Assembly: GCA_947499735.1 (NCBI GenBank)
Contig: CANMPP010000002.1
Coordinates: forward strand, 124,001 to 188,000
DNA length: 64,000 bases
Direction: 5' to 3'
Source of the DNA: an uncultured Pelagimonas sp.
Lineage (GTDB): Bacteria; Pseudomonadota; Alphaproteobacteria; Rhodobacterales; Rhodobacteraceae
Position 1 is the stretch's first letter. Every line of letters begins with the position of its first letter. The notes under the pieces were generated by a model, which was not told the origin of the DNA, searched no databases, and saw nothing but the letters and a program-made list of their open reading frames with translations. Positions 9,076-17,197 of this stretch are shown piece after piece. A program made the translations under genes and the position numbers.

Positions 9076-10356
9076 ATGATGTTCAAACGTAATGTTGTGA
9101 TCTATTCCGCGATTTTCTTGAGCCTGTGTCAAATAGCAGCCCCCGGCTTTGCTGCGACGGTGGAACTGGATAACAAAATAGTCCCAAGGTTTGGATCTGA
9201 CGGCGATAATTTTGGTTACTCAGTAGCTGTATATGGGGCGACAGCAATCGTCGGTAGCTATTCAGATGATGCTGTTGGCCGCTACTCTGGCTCTGCCTAT
9301 ATTATTAATATGACCGATGGGTCGCAGATCGCAAAACTGACAGGCAGTGATACTGCTGCAAACGATGTTTTCGGCGTCTCCGTAGCGATCTCCGAAAATA
9401 CTGCAATCATAGGTAGCCCTGCTGATGACGATAACGGGAATGCCAGCGGTTCGGCCTATTTATTTGATGTCACGACAGGCGAACAGGTCGCGAAGCTGAC
9501 AGCCGATGATGGATCTGCTGGGGACCAGTTCGGCGTTTCTGTAGACATATCAGGAGATACGGCGATTGTCAGTGGCCATACAGATGACGACAACGGAGAG
9601 GATAGCGGATCGGCCTATCTGTTTGATGTCACGACAGGAGAGCAAATTGCGAAACTGACAGCAAGCGATGCCGCCGCAGGTGATAATTTCGGTTATTCTG
9701 TAGCGACGTCTGACACAACTGCGATTGTTGGTAGTTTCAGCGATGGTGATAACGGCGCCCATAGCGGTTCGGCATATCTATTTGATGTGGCAACTGGCGA
9801 GCAAATTGCAAAGCTGACGGCTGATGACGGTGAGGTCGGTGATCAATTCGGAATATCGGTGGCGATTTCAGATACCACCGCTATTGTGGGTAGCATTTCT
9901 GCTACAGGCAACGTGGGCAATAGTGGAGCAGTGTATCTGTTCGATGTGACAACTGGCGAGCAAATTTCAAAGTTGACAGCCAGTGATGGCGTCTCTGGGG
10001 ATGGTTTTGGGCGGTCCATTGCCATATCCGGCAATATTGCTCTCGTAGGTAGCAGCACTGATGAAGATGATAATGGAAACCAGTCTGGGTCTGTGTACGT
10101 ATTTGATATAATGACAGGTACACAGCTTGCAAAATTGACGGCAAGTGACGGAGCAGAGGGTGACTATTTTGGCGTGTCTGTTGCGATTTCCGGTACTTCG
10201 GCAATCATTGGGACCGGTTCGGATTCGGCCTATATATATACGTTGTCCGGCGATTATGTTCCCGTCGCACCGGTTCCTTTACCTGCAGGTATGTGGTTGA
10301 TGATCACGGCATTAGGTGGATTGGGCATCGCGCGTCGTAGGGCTGTCAGCGTTTGA
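9076..10356 (+). CDS. FG-GAP repeat surface protein with VPLPA-CTERM sorting signal
   Basis: 426-residue exported protein. Signal peptide (residues about 1-27, ending in APGFAA), then tandem repeats of about 53 residues with the pattern DxFGxSVAISxxTAIVGS...GSAYLFDVTTGEQIAKLTA. These are FG-GAP/integrin-alpha beta-propeller-like blades. The C-terminus is a textbook VPLPA-CTERM tail: PVPLPAGMWL, a hydrophobic helix, then ARRR. Known of the family: such tails are processed by an exosortase (XrtD type) and surface-exposed or released. Start at 9076 or 9079 (tandem ATGs), after AGAAGG. It stands alone between lptB and hpf. Confidence 0.85.
   Translation: MMFKRNVVIYSAIFLSLCQIAAPGFAATVELDNKIVPRFGSDGDNFGYSVAVYGATAIVGSYSDDAVGRYSGSAYIINMTDGSQIAKLTGSDTAANDVFGVSVAISENTAIIGSPADDDNGNASGSAYLFDVTTGEQVAKLTADDGSAGDQFGVSVDISGDTAIVSGHTDDDNGEDSGSAYLFDVTTGEQIAKLTASDAAAGDNFGYSVATSDTTAIVGSFSDGDNGAHSGSAYLFDVATGEQIAKLTADDGEVGDQFGISVAISDTTAIVGSISATGNVGNSGAVYLFDVTTGEQISKLTASDGVSGDGFGRSIAISGNIALVGSSTDEDDNGNQSGSVYVFDIMTGTQLAKLTASDGAEGDYFGVSVAISGTSAIIGTGSDSAYIYTLSGDYVPVAPVPLPAGMWLMITALGGLGIARRRAVSV
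9292..10146 (+). repeat. tandem 159-bp coding repeats (FG-GAP blades)
   Basis: The GSAYLFDVTTGEQ-type segment recurs with codons starting at 9292, 9451, 9610, 9769, 9928 and 10090. The spacings are 159, 159, 159, 159 and 162 bp. Several copies are near-identical at the DNA level, especially those at 9451, 9610 and 9769, which points to fairly recent internal duplication. Confidence 0.85.
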
Positions 10357-10711
10357 TTTCACGACTGCCTGAACAGTTTGGGCAAGCGTTCGCTGAAAGA
10401 AACATGTGCTGTTCCCGTCCCAAAGTTATCGCTTGGGGTGGGAATAGCATTAAAACCTAGGCCAATTTAGCAAGTCTGGGCCAGCTTAAACTTGTTTTGT
10501 TCTGCGGGCTTTGGCCAGATTTTTGCGGTTTTGATTGACACGCAGCGCAGTTGCTGGCTCAATCATAGGATGACATCTTCAAAATGCGCAGCAAAGTCGA
10601 CCGCTGGCCCTGAAATTCAGGGCCGGGTTCTTTACTGACGCGAAATGTCGTTCCGGGATCGGCGCGGCATGATGTCCGTCGTCCCCGTTTTTAGTCGTAG
10701 GAGGACCATTC
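10357..10711. promoter_or_regulatory. 355-bp intergenic region upstream of hpf
   Basis: No gene seen. It contains a hairpin with 12-bp arms (10412-10423 with 10433-10444, two G-U pairs) that lacks a T run; a sigma-54-like element at 10512-10527; a perfect TTGACA at 10535-10540 without a good -10 at standard spacing; a 9-bp-arm palindrome centred at 10615 (10606-10624); and the hpf ribosome-binding site TAGGAGG at 10698-10704. A long leader with several elements suggests regulated expression of hpf-ptsN. Confidence 0.5.
10512..10527 (+). promoter_or_regulatory. sigma-54-like promoter element
   Basis: TGGCCAG-ATTT-TTGCG: the invariant GG (10513-10514) and GC (10525-10526) are exactly 10 nt apart, matching the TGGCACG-N4-TTGCW consensus well. 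It lies about 185 bp upstream of hpf. A match of this quality can occur by chance. Confidence 0.35.
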
Positions 10712-11275
10712 ATGCGCTTTCAGATCAGTGGTAAACAGATCGATATTGGCGAAGCCCTGCAATCCCATGTTCAAGAGACCCTCGGTGGTACCGTTGGCAA
10801 ATATGCTGGACGACCCACCGATGCTTCCGTTTATTTCTCAAAAAGTGCACATGAATATGTGTGTGAGGCAAATGTGCATTTGTCGACGGGCCTGAACGCT
10901 GCCGCCAAGGCCCATGCAACCGAGATCTATGCCGCTTTTGACGCAGCTTGCGAAAAAATGGATAAACAACTGCGACGGTACAAAAGGCGCCTGAAAGATC
11001 ACCACAAAGACCGGGAGCAACCGGTTGAAGTTTCCGAGGCCTCTTCGTATATCCTAGCTGCAGAAACGGAAAACGCAGACTCTGAACCAGAATCACTACA
11101 GCCTTTGATTGTGGCTGAGATGGAGACGAAAATCCCATCCCTCTCTGTTGGAGAGGCTGTAATGCAAATGGAATTGGCAGGTTCACCGGTTTTGGTGTTC
11201 CGAAATGAGAAAAAGGATGGTTTGAACGTTGTTTATCGGCGTGAAGACGGCAACATCGGGTGGATAGATCCGTAA
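10712..11275 (+). CDS. hpf: ribosome hibernation-promoting factor (long form)
   Basis: 187 residues. The N-terminal S30AE domain (about 1-105: MRFQISGKQIDIGEALQ through RYKRRLKDHH) binds the 30S decoding region. The C-terminal domain (about 125-187, ending NVVYRREDGNIGWIDP) is the dimerisation module that drives 100S ribosome formation. This is the long HPF type, so a separate RMF is not needed. Strong ribosome-binding site TAGGAGG. It precedes ptsN by 53 bp, the conserved pairing seen around rpoN in many proteobacteria; rpoN itself is not present here. Confidence 0.93.
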   Translation: MRFQISGKQIDIGEALQSHVQETLGGTVGKYAGRPTDASVYFSKSAHEYVCEANVHLSTGLNAAAKAHATEIYAAFDAACEKMDKQLRRYKRRLKDHHKDREQPVEVSEASSYILAAETENADSEPESLQPLIVAEMETKIPSLSVGEAVMQMELAGSPVLVFRNEKKDGLNVVYRREDGNIGWIDP

Positions 11276-11328
11276 CAACGTCACACAGCCGCTAGAAGCG
11301 ACTTGGCTTCTGATCCGCGCGTTCCCAT

Positions 11329-11808
11329 ATGGCAGCATCTGAAAACATGACATTTCTTGATCTCATAACACCCGAGGCTGTCAAAGTCGTGTCTGGTGCG
11401 TCGTCTAAGAAGCGCGTTCTGCAGCTGTTGTCTGAGCTGGCGGCGTCCGCATACGGCATGAATGCCGAAGCCGTTTTAGAGGCCCTGATGGAACGTGAAG
11501 CATTGGGGCCAACTGGTGTAGGTCATGGGGTCGCGTTGCCCCATGCCCGACTTGCCGGTTTGAACGAGGTGCGCGGAGCATTTGTATTGCTGGAAAAACC
11601 GATCGAGTTTGAAGCAGTCGACCGCCAACCAGTGGATTTGGTTTTTGCCCTTTTCGCACCAGAAGATACAGGCGTGGATCACTTGAAAGCATTAGCGCTG
11701 GTGTCGCGTAGCCTGCGGTCTGAAACGCTTTGCACCAAGTTGCGGTCAAACCATGACGCAATGACGCTGCATACAATCCTGACAGAACCGCACAGCCAAG
11801 CGGCCTAG
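11329..11808 (+). CDS. ptsN: PTS IIA-like nitrogen-regulatory protein PtsN
   Basis: 159-residue EIIA-Ntr protein of the nitrogen phosphotransferase system. The phosphorylated histidine is His72 in VALPHARL, preceded by the conserved GPTGVGHG segment. EIIA-Ntr regulates potassium transport, carbon/nitrogen balance and stress sigma factors in other bacteria. ATG 11329 gives a short N-terminal extension relative to E. coli; ATG 11347 is an alternative, and neither has a strong ribosome-binding site. The stop lies 1 bp from the convergent sulfotransferase gene. Confidence 0.92.
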   Translation: MAASENMTFLDLITPEAVKVVSGASSKKRVLQLLSELAASAYGMNAEAVLEALMEREALGPTGVGHGVALPHARLAGLNEVRGAFVLLEKPIEFEAVDRQPVDLVFALFAPEDTGVDHLKALALVSRSLRSETLCTKLRSNHDAMTLHTILTEPHSQAA

Positions 11809-11809
11809 A

Positions 11810-13255
11810 TCAAGATCTCCAAGGTTTGAAGCCAAACATCATGTAATCGCGTTGATAGGCATCCTTGGCCAGTTCTTCCAGGGATGTGTCGTAGATATCT
11901 GATAGGCGTATTGGCAAATCGCTGGGTTCTGGTTGCCAGGGCAAGGGCGATTGATGGCCTAAGCGAATGGCCAAATCTGGTAAATCCTTAGCCAATTCAT
12001 CCTCACGCAGAACAAAATCGGGTTGCGCAAATTCGGCGAAACCTTGCAAATATTGGCTTTGGCTTGCCCAATGCCCATCAACCCGAATTGTAGTTTGGCC
12101 CTGCAAGTTAAGTTTCAGAAACTTTAGGAAACCTGCCAAAGCAGTCCGATAGTCGTTTTTGTTGAACTTGTCCGTTCCAATTTCTGTCGCAGATAGCTCT
12201 TGGGGAATGGGCAGCTTATGCACTTGTTTCAGCGTTCTGCGAAGCCCGCTGTAACACTGTGGGCCGGTGATCAGGATTTTTGTGCAAAACGCGTGATGCG
12301 CGCGCGCCAATGGGTGACGTAGAACTGTGAAACTGCGATGGGTCGCGTTTTTACGTTTCCATTGGCGCAGTGTTTTCTGGCCAAATTCACTAAGCAATGC
12401 ATCGACATCGATCTGATCCAATGCAGCCATCCAATTGCACACTTCTTGATGAGGTGCGGATTGAATGGGTTGAAATAAAAGGGGGGTCTTCGCACCTGCA
12501 AAATAACTGGGTACCACCGCGCCACGTCGGGGTTCGAAATTGGGCGTTCTGGTTAGATTAAACTGATCCAGTTTGGCCAATCCGGCCTGCATCGCGTCAA
12601 AATTCGAAACCTTTTCCGAGATATGGGCAGGGTTTTGCCGTTTAAGACTGTCGTCCAGCGCCATTAGTTGTGCAGACAGGCCCAACCATTTTGCCAGACC
12701 GTTCATAATATCCAGATCCTGCAGATCCTCATAAGCGATGTAAAAAGCTGTCTGACCTGATTTTTGCAAACCGTTTAGCAGATGGATCTGAAATTCCTGT
12801 AGCTTCGAAACATGTTGTTCAAATTCAGATTGGTCGAAAACCGCCCGCGCGTCTTTGCGTTTGGCTGCATTTGTCAACTTCCACTGATTGGTGCTTTGCG
12901 CGATCTTCCAGCTGACGTAACTGTCGGCAGGATTGCGTGTCAGAATAATCTTTGCGCAACTGGGATCTGCCAGCACATCATCCAAGATGCGCGGGTCATG
13001 ATCATGAAAAAAACGAAATCCGCTCAGAGTATCTGGTGTGGATTGGATGCGTTTCAATAGCTCCAGTGGATCTTGTATGCGCTCATCCAATGTGATGCCC
13101 AAAACGTCGTCTTGATTGGGGTAGCCAATAAAATGTGGATTAAAAACTTCGCCCAGACACTGGAGACCGGCCAATGCGTTCAGGTTGGTTTCCAGAAAAT
13201 TTGACCCGGTGCGCATTTCTGCGAAGACCACGAAAGAGGCGAATTTTTTAGACAT
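11810..13255 (-). CDS. NodH-like sulfotransferase with second sulfotransferase-like domain
   Basis: 481 residues. The N-terminal half is a PAPS-dependent carbohydrate sulfotransferase of the NodH/Stf0 type: 5'-phosphosulfate loop EMRTGSNFLETN (residues 13-24) and 3'-phosphate site TRNPADSYVSW (106-116). The C-terminal half (about 250-481) carries FTVLRHPLARAHHAF (309-323), reminiscent of the 3'-phosphate motif of the Sulfotransfer_2 family, but no clear second 5' loop is visible, so it may be non-catalytic or acceptor-binding. Last gene of the galU operon, 3 bp after the GT14-type gene, which points to sulfation of the glycan made by this operon. Confidence 0.75.
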   Translation of the reverse strand: MSKKFASFVVFAEMRTGSNFLETNLNALAGLQCLGEVFNPHFIGYPNQDDVLGITLDERIQDPLELLKRIQSTPDTLSGFRFFHDHDPRILDDVLADPSCAKIILTRNPADSYVSWKIAQSTNQWKLTNAAKRKDARAVFDQSEFEQHVSKLQEFQIHLLNGLQKSGQTAFYIAYEDLQDLDIMNGLAKWLGLSAQLMALDDSLKRQNPAHISEKVSNFDAMQAGLAKLDQFNLTRTPNFEPRRGAVVPSYFAGAKTPLLFQPIQSAPHQEVCNWMAALDQIDVDALLSEFGQKTLRQWKRKNATHRSFTVLRHPLARAHHAFCTKILITGPQCYSGLRRTLKQVHKLPIPQELSATEIGTDKFNKNDYRTALAGFLKFLKLNLQGQTTIRVDGHWASQSQYLQGFAEFAQPDFVLREDELAKDLPDLAIRLGHQSPLPWQPEPSDLPIRLSDIYDTSLEELAKDAYQRDYMMFGFKPWRS

Positions 13256-13258
13256 ATC

Positions 13259-14965
13259 TTACTTTTTCACCAAATATGGCTTGCGCGGTTTCGACCGTTC
13301 AGCGGTGGATTTTGTCGGTGCCTCGACGGGAAAATCGCCCATCAAATAAGGGTGCATACCCTCATTTTTTAGTTTTTGTAGAAACTGTCCAAACCCATCA
13401 AGAGACCGCATTGTCGGAGATGTGAGCATAAGTTCAGGCTGCTTGTTTCCAACTTCGTCTACAATTGCCTGCAGCGGTTCCATTGGGGCTTCGATAAATT
13501 CGGCCATACTCCAAATCTTGATCCGGGCTTTTGCTGTTGGCGCACGCATATGACGCAAGGCTTCGGTTTCTATTTTTTGCAATCGAGCGGCTTTGGCCCT
13601 GATCAACGAGAAGTCTTTGTTCGAGCGGAACAATGGCACGGCCCAAGCGCCGGTGACAACGTTGATCCGTGCATTTGCATCATTTGCAATGAATTTTGCG
13701 ATTGGTTGAGAATCTGAGGGCCCAAATTGGAAGCACTGACGCGCGCCGCGGGTATTCCAAATAAGATTTGCCAAAAACGCGTTTGGATTGGCGTCGCGCA
13801 GTTTAGGCGCGTTGCTGATCGCGCCATTCAAACTGGTTTGACGGTCGGCAAATTCTGCTTTGGCAGGTTTGAAAAGATGGCCATGAACCTGGGCATTCGT
13901 TGCCTGACTGAGCCAGACCTGAAAGTCTTCAAACAAGTCAGAAAACCCTTGAAACACAAAGTAACGTTCCGCAGTTACACCTTTTTGCCAGCTTTTGTTA
14001 GGATAACGGCTGTGCATATATAGACCTGGCCTCCCTCGTACGCGCCTGTCCAAAGCACGTGAAAAGATACGGTCGATCTTGCCGGGATTGGGATCTTGCC
14101 TTGGCATTGCCTCAGCGCCGTCCGATAAGAATTTCGAATAGAGTTCGTTGGCCTGGGGCCAGATTTTGCGGGCTACAAAGCAGTCCGAACGGCGCAAAAG
14201 CTGTAAATGATCGTCATAAAAAATATGCGGTTTTCCCTGAAAATCAAATTTTGACAGGGTCAAGGATCTGCTTTCAACCTGTGTTGAGTAGAGCCGTGTT
14301 AGGGTTTGAAAATAGCTCTCATCAGGGATCCAGACACGCTTGAAATAGCGATCGAAACTCCGCCGATTGGGGCTCTTTAAAATGTTGATCAATGTGGATC
14401 GGGTTAGACACCACCATTGGCTGCCCATATGCGGCACCAATCCCCGTGGAATGCGACGCTTGATGCCTAATATGCGTTGCAGATGGACAAATTTATCAAA
14501 CCAGAACCGCCTTTCGCGCCAAGAAAACGGGAAGAAGAGGGTGAACCGTTCCTCGCTTAATCCCCCCACAGTCCAAGGCACATCCGGTGTTGTGGCGCTT
14601 TCGATAAAATCGACGTTCGGACGTTCGTCTAGATATTCCCGCAGTTCGCTGACGGGGCGCAAGGGTAGGCAGGATCCAGAGGACAGGTAGACATGGCGCA
14701 CCTGATCGAATTGCTCCAACATCAATTCTGCTGCTGATTGTGTAGCGGCCACAAGGCCCCACGTCCCCCATTCGCATCGATGACGTTTGCAAAACAAAAT
14801 TGTCGTCACATCGCTGAGGTTGGATTGAAAAAGATCATATGTCTCTTTGGGGACGGCGTGATCCACATGTATGATGACAGGACATCCGTTTTTAGCCCAG
14901 TGTCTGGCGACCTCTTCCGCTCGATCAAAAGCGGTGTGAACGAGCATCAAAACACCCAGAGACAT
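13259..14965 (-). CDS. GT14-type (core-2/I-branching) glycosyltransferase with C-terminal extra domain
   Basis: 568 residues. The first ~270 resemble beta-1,6-N-acetylglucosaminyltransferases of family GT14: LMLVHTAFDRAEEVARHW, then HVDHAVP, the HVYLSSGSCLPLRP segment, the MGSQWWCLTR acceptor loop and VWIPDESYFQT with the likely catalytic acid. The remaining ~300 residues form a separate domain that I recall as DUF5928, found in Rhodobacteraceae; its function is unknown, and it ends in a basic tail. Cytoplasmic, no membrane helix. It sits between a GT2-like gene (9 bp upstream) and the sulfotransferase gene (3 bp downstream). Confidence 0.8.
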   Translation of the reverse strand: MSLGVLMLVHTAFDRAEEVARHWAKNGCPVIIHVDHAVPKETYDLFQSNLSDVTTILFCKRHRCEWGTWGLVAATQSAAELMLEQFDQVRHVYLSSGSCLPLRPVSELREYLDERPNVDFIESATTPDVPWTVGGLSEERFTLFFPFSWRERRFWFDKFVHLQRILGIKRRIPRGLVPHMGSQWWCLTRSTLINILKSPNRRSFDRYFKRVWIPDESYFQTLTRLYSTQVESRSLTLSKFDFQGKPHIFYDDHLQLLRRSDCFVARKIWPQANELYSKFLSDGAEAMPRQDPNPGKIDRIFSRALDRRVRGRPGLYMHSRYPNKSWQKGVTAERYFVFQGFSDLFEDFQVWLSQATNAQVHGHLFKPAKAEFADRQTSLNGAISNAPKLRDANPNAFLANLIWNTRGARQCFQFGPSDSQPIAKFIANDANARINVVTGAWAVPLFRSNKDFSLIRAKAARLQKIETEALRHMRAPTAKARIKIWSMAEFIEAPMEPLQAIVDEVGNKQPELMLTSPTMRSLDGFGQFLQKLKNEGMHPYLMGDFPVEAPTKSTAERSKPRKPYLVKK

Positions 14966-14974
14966 TTTACACCC

Positions 14975-15985
14975 TCATGCCCAGTTTCCTTTGGACATCA
15001 GTCCAAGAATTTCTAGCTGTCGCCAATTCATATAGCGTTCGGACCAAGTGCACCATAAATCAGGGTTGTCCGCAAAGCCATTTGCATACGCCTTGTATTC
15101 CTTGGATCCTGCGTAATGTTGTCTGCGTTTCAATTCTTCTTCCGCCTTTTCTGGAAAGGTCGAAAGGAATTTGGTGTGCAATAGAAGGCCTGATGCTTTC
15201 TCGCCTCCCCATTCATCATACACGAGGTTCAGTCCCCGCGGCAAAAGGTGGTGCGTTGAACTTACATAGGCATATCGTCGATCCCATTTCACGAGCGGGA
15301 TCTTATTCAAAGCGGGCGCGCGTTGGGGATCATCTTTGAAGAAGGTCCGTGCACGAGGGCCCCCTTGTATCCACAGATTGCCAAAGCGTTGATTTTTTTG
15401 GATTGTGTAATTGCCCGCATCAAACCAGCAGGCGACATCAAGGGGATTTTGCCCGGATTCATAAGTGAATTCGTCTATCCGACCTTTGGGATACATATCG
15501 AGCAACATGGCGGAAAAAGTGCGGATAGATGATGCGTCCAGCCAATCCGTAAGCGCGTTTAAAGGCCGGGTATCGCAAAATGGATAGACAAAAAATTCGT
15601 CCGGATCCACGGTCAAAGTCCAATGACCATGGCAATAGCGCATGAGGATCCAATTCACCCAATCCATGCCGAAACGGGCGCGTTTATAGCTGGCATTGGT
15701 AGACCATAGCGATACGTCCGGTTGCGCCGTCAAATACTCTGCCGTGCCATCCGTGCTGTTATTGTCGATGATCAGGAAATGCTTAATTCCCATTTCCCGA
15801 TAATATTGTAGGAAAAAGGGCAGACGCACGCGTTCATTGCGCATGGTGGACACGACGATCAAATCGGACGAAACGATCTTTTCGGTCCTATCAGACACTG
15901 GCGTTAAGTTGCGGCGTTTGCGAAACGCACGAATACGCCAGCGTTTACGTTGCAACCGCAATCTATATGTACTCAAAGCCCCCAA
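14975..15985 (-). CDS. glycosyltransferase family 2-like protein
   Basis: 336 residues with a GT-A fold: VVSTMRNERVRLPFFLQYY, then HFLIIDNNSTDGT, and the metal-binding DPDEFF, typical of the GT2/GT92-like proteins often annotated 'glycosyl transferase family 2'. The basic N-terminus (LRLQRKRWRIRAFRKRR) may contact membrane or acceptor. Translation begins at TTG 15985: the frame has no earlier ATG or GTG giving a sensible start, and GAGGA lies 7 nt upstream. It follows the GT4 gene by 40 bp and precedes the GT14-type gene by 9 bp in the same operon. Donor and acceptor unknown. Confidence 0.82.
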   Translation of the reverse strand: MGALSTYRLRLQRKRWRIRAFRKRRNLTPVSDRTEKIVSSDLIVVSTMRNERVRLPFFLQYYREMGIKHFLIIDNNSTDGTAEYLTAQPDVSLWSTNASYKRARFGMDWVNWILMRYCHGHWTLTVDPDEFFVYPFCDTRPLNALTDWLDASSIRTFSAMLLDMYPKGRIDEFTYESGQNPLDVACWFDAGNYTIQKNQRFGNLWIQGGPRARTFFKDDPQRAPALNKIPLVKWDRRYAYVSSTHHLLPRGLNLVYDEWGGEKASGLLLHTKFLSTFPEKAEEELKRRQHYAGSKEYKAYANGFADNPDLWCTWSERYMNWRQLEILGLMSKGNWA

Positions 15986-16025
15986 AACGGATCCTCAAAT
16001 TGACCTTACGGGCCCTCAATGGTTA

Positions 16026-17180
16026 CTAAATGTTGCGCAATACTTTGTTAAAATGTGTCTCCCAATCGGGTGCTTTGAAAGCAGGAGACTCTTTTGACGC
16101 CGTGTTACGATTTGGCGAAGCCATTGTTTTTACCGCATGAACCCATGCATATCTGTCTGAAACCGGGGCGTAAACGGGAATATTTCCTAAGATTTCTCGG
16201 CAGACCGGCAAGTTATTGCAAACTATAGGTGTTTTTATAGTGGCTGCTTCAATCAAGGGTAATCCAAACCCTTCTGCGTAGCTGGGAAATAAAAGTCCAG
16301 AGGCATTTTTCATAAGGGCGTGGACTTCGCCGTCTGACAAATCGGTCAATTCATGTACGCGATCAGGGCTAGCGTCTAGCTGTTCAAACACATCCGCATT
16401 TTCCCAACCGCGCTTGCCACAGATCAATAGATGCGCATCAGGAATTTCAGGCCAGATATCAAGAAGCAGCTTATGGTTCTTGCGGGGTTCAATTGTTCCA
16501 AGGGTTATGAAATACGGTTTTTTCCATGGACCTTGTGGCGTTTGCCCCGGTGCAGTTGGGGTAAGGCCGAGGTGAGACACGACGACAGATGGCACCTTTG
16601 GGACATGACGCCGCACCGATTGATGGGTATCCTCTGAAATGCAGATCAATAGATCGGCGTGGGACGTGGCCCTGTCTAGGAAGCCTCGGAATTTGTTTGG
16701 AATTTCAGGGCGCTGAAAATGCGGAAAGTCCAAAGGGATCGTATCATGTATCATGATCGCGATTTTCAGATCGGGAACACGTTTCAATCCTAAGATCACG
16801 CGATCAGTAAAGTTTGTATGTCCTACATTGATGTAATGCGTACCTGCGGGCAGGTTTTTGGCCAACATGCGGCCCAAGCGATAGGGAAGGCAGCGTGCGA
16901 TGCGTGCTTGGCGCATCAAGGCCTCGGCACCTGCCCGTCCGGATGGCAATCGGCGCCAGCGCCCAATGCGATCAGGTGACGGCCAGCGATTATGATCGAA
17001 TGCATTCTGTAACTGTCGGCAGCCATCTTTGTCGACCAAAACGTAACCGACGGAACTGCGTATCAATCCAAACAGAGGGCTGGGTTGATCGAGAAGGGCG
17101 CGTAGATAGGCCATTTCGACCCGATCAATGCCCGTTAGGATAAGGCCCGCACGACTGACCAAACGGGTCAGGTCTAACAT
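16026..17180 (-). CDS. glycosyltransferase family 4 (GT-B)
   Basis: About 384 residues with the GT-B two-domain layout of family GT4. The C-terminal half shows FITLGTIEPRKNHKLLLDIW, the ERGFGLP-like SYAEGFGLPLIEAA with the donor-binding glutamates, and a VHELTDLSDGEVHALMKNA helix, resembling mannosyl- and rhamnosyltransferases of polysaccharide clusters. Start placed at ATG 17180, 7 nt after AAGG. A GTG at 17201 overlapping the galE stop (GTGA) is an alternative that would couple the two genes. Part of the galU operon. Sugar specificity cannot be read. Confidence 0.82.
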   Translation of the reverse strand: MLDLTRLVSRAGLILTGIDRVEMAYLRALLDQPSPLFGLIRSSVGYVLVDKDGCRQLQNAFDHNRWPSPDRIGRWRRLPSGRAGAEALMRQARIARCLPYRLGRMLAKNLPAGTHYINVGHTNFTDRVILGLKRVPDLKIAIMIHDTIPLDFPHFQRPEIPNKFRGFLDRATSHADLLICISEDTHQSVRRHVPKVPSVVVSHLGLTPTAPGQTPQGPWKKPYFITLGTIEPRKNHKLLLDIWPEIPDAHLLICGKRGWENADVFEQLDASPDRVHELTDLSDGEVHALMKNASGLLFPSYAEGFGLPLIEAATIKTPIVCNNLPVCREILGNIPVYAPVSDRYAWVHAVKTMASPNRNTASKESPAFKAPDWETHFNKVLRNI

Positions 17181-17197
17181 GCGCGGGCCTTCATGTA

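Noticed and set aside
10412-10444. Hairpin after the FG-GAP gene considered as terminator
   Set aside because: The 12-bp stem with two G-U pairs is real, but no T run follows on either strand, so it is listed only as part of the intergenic region.
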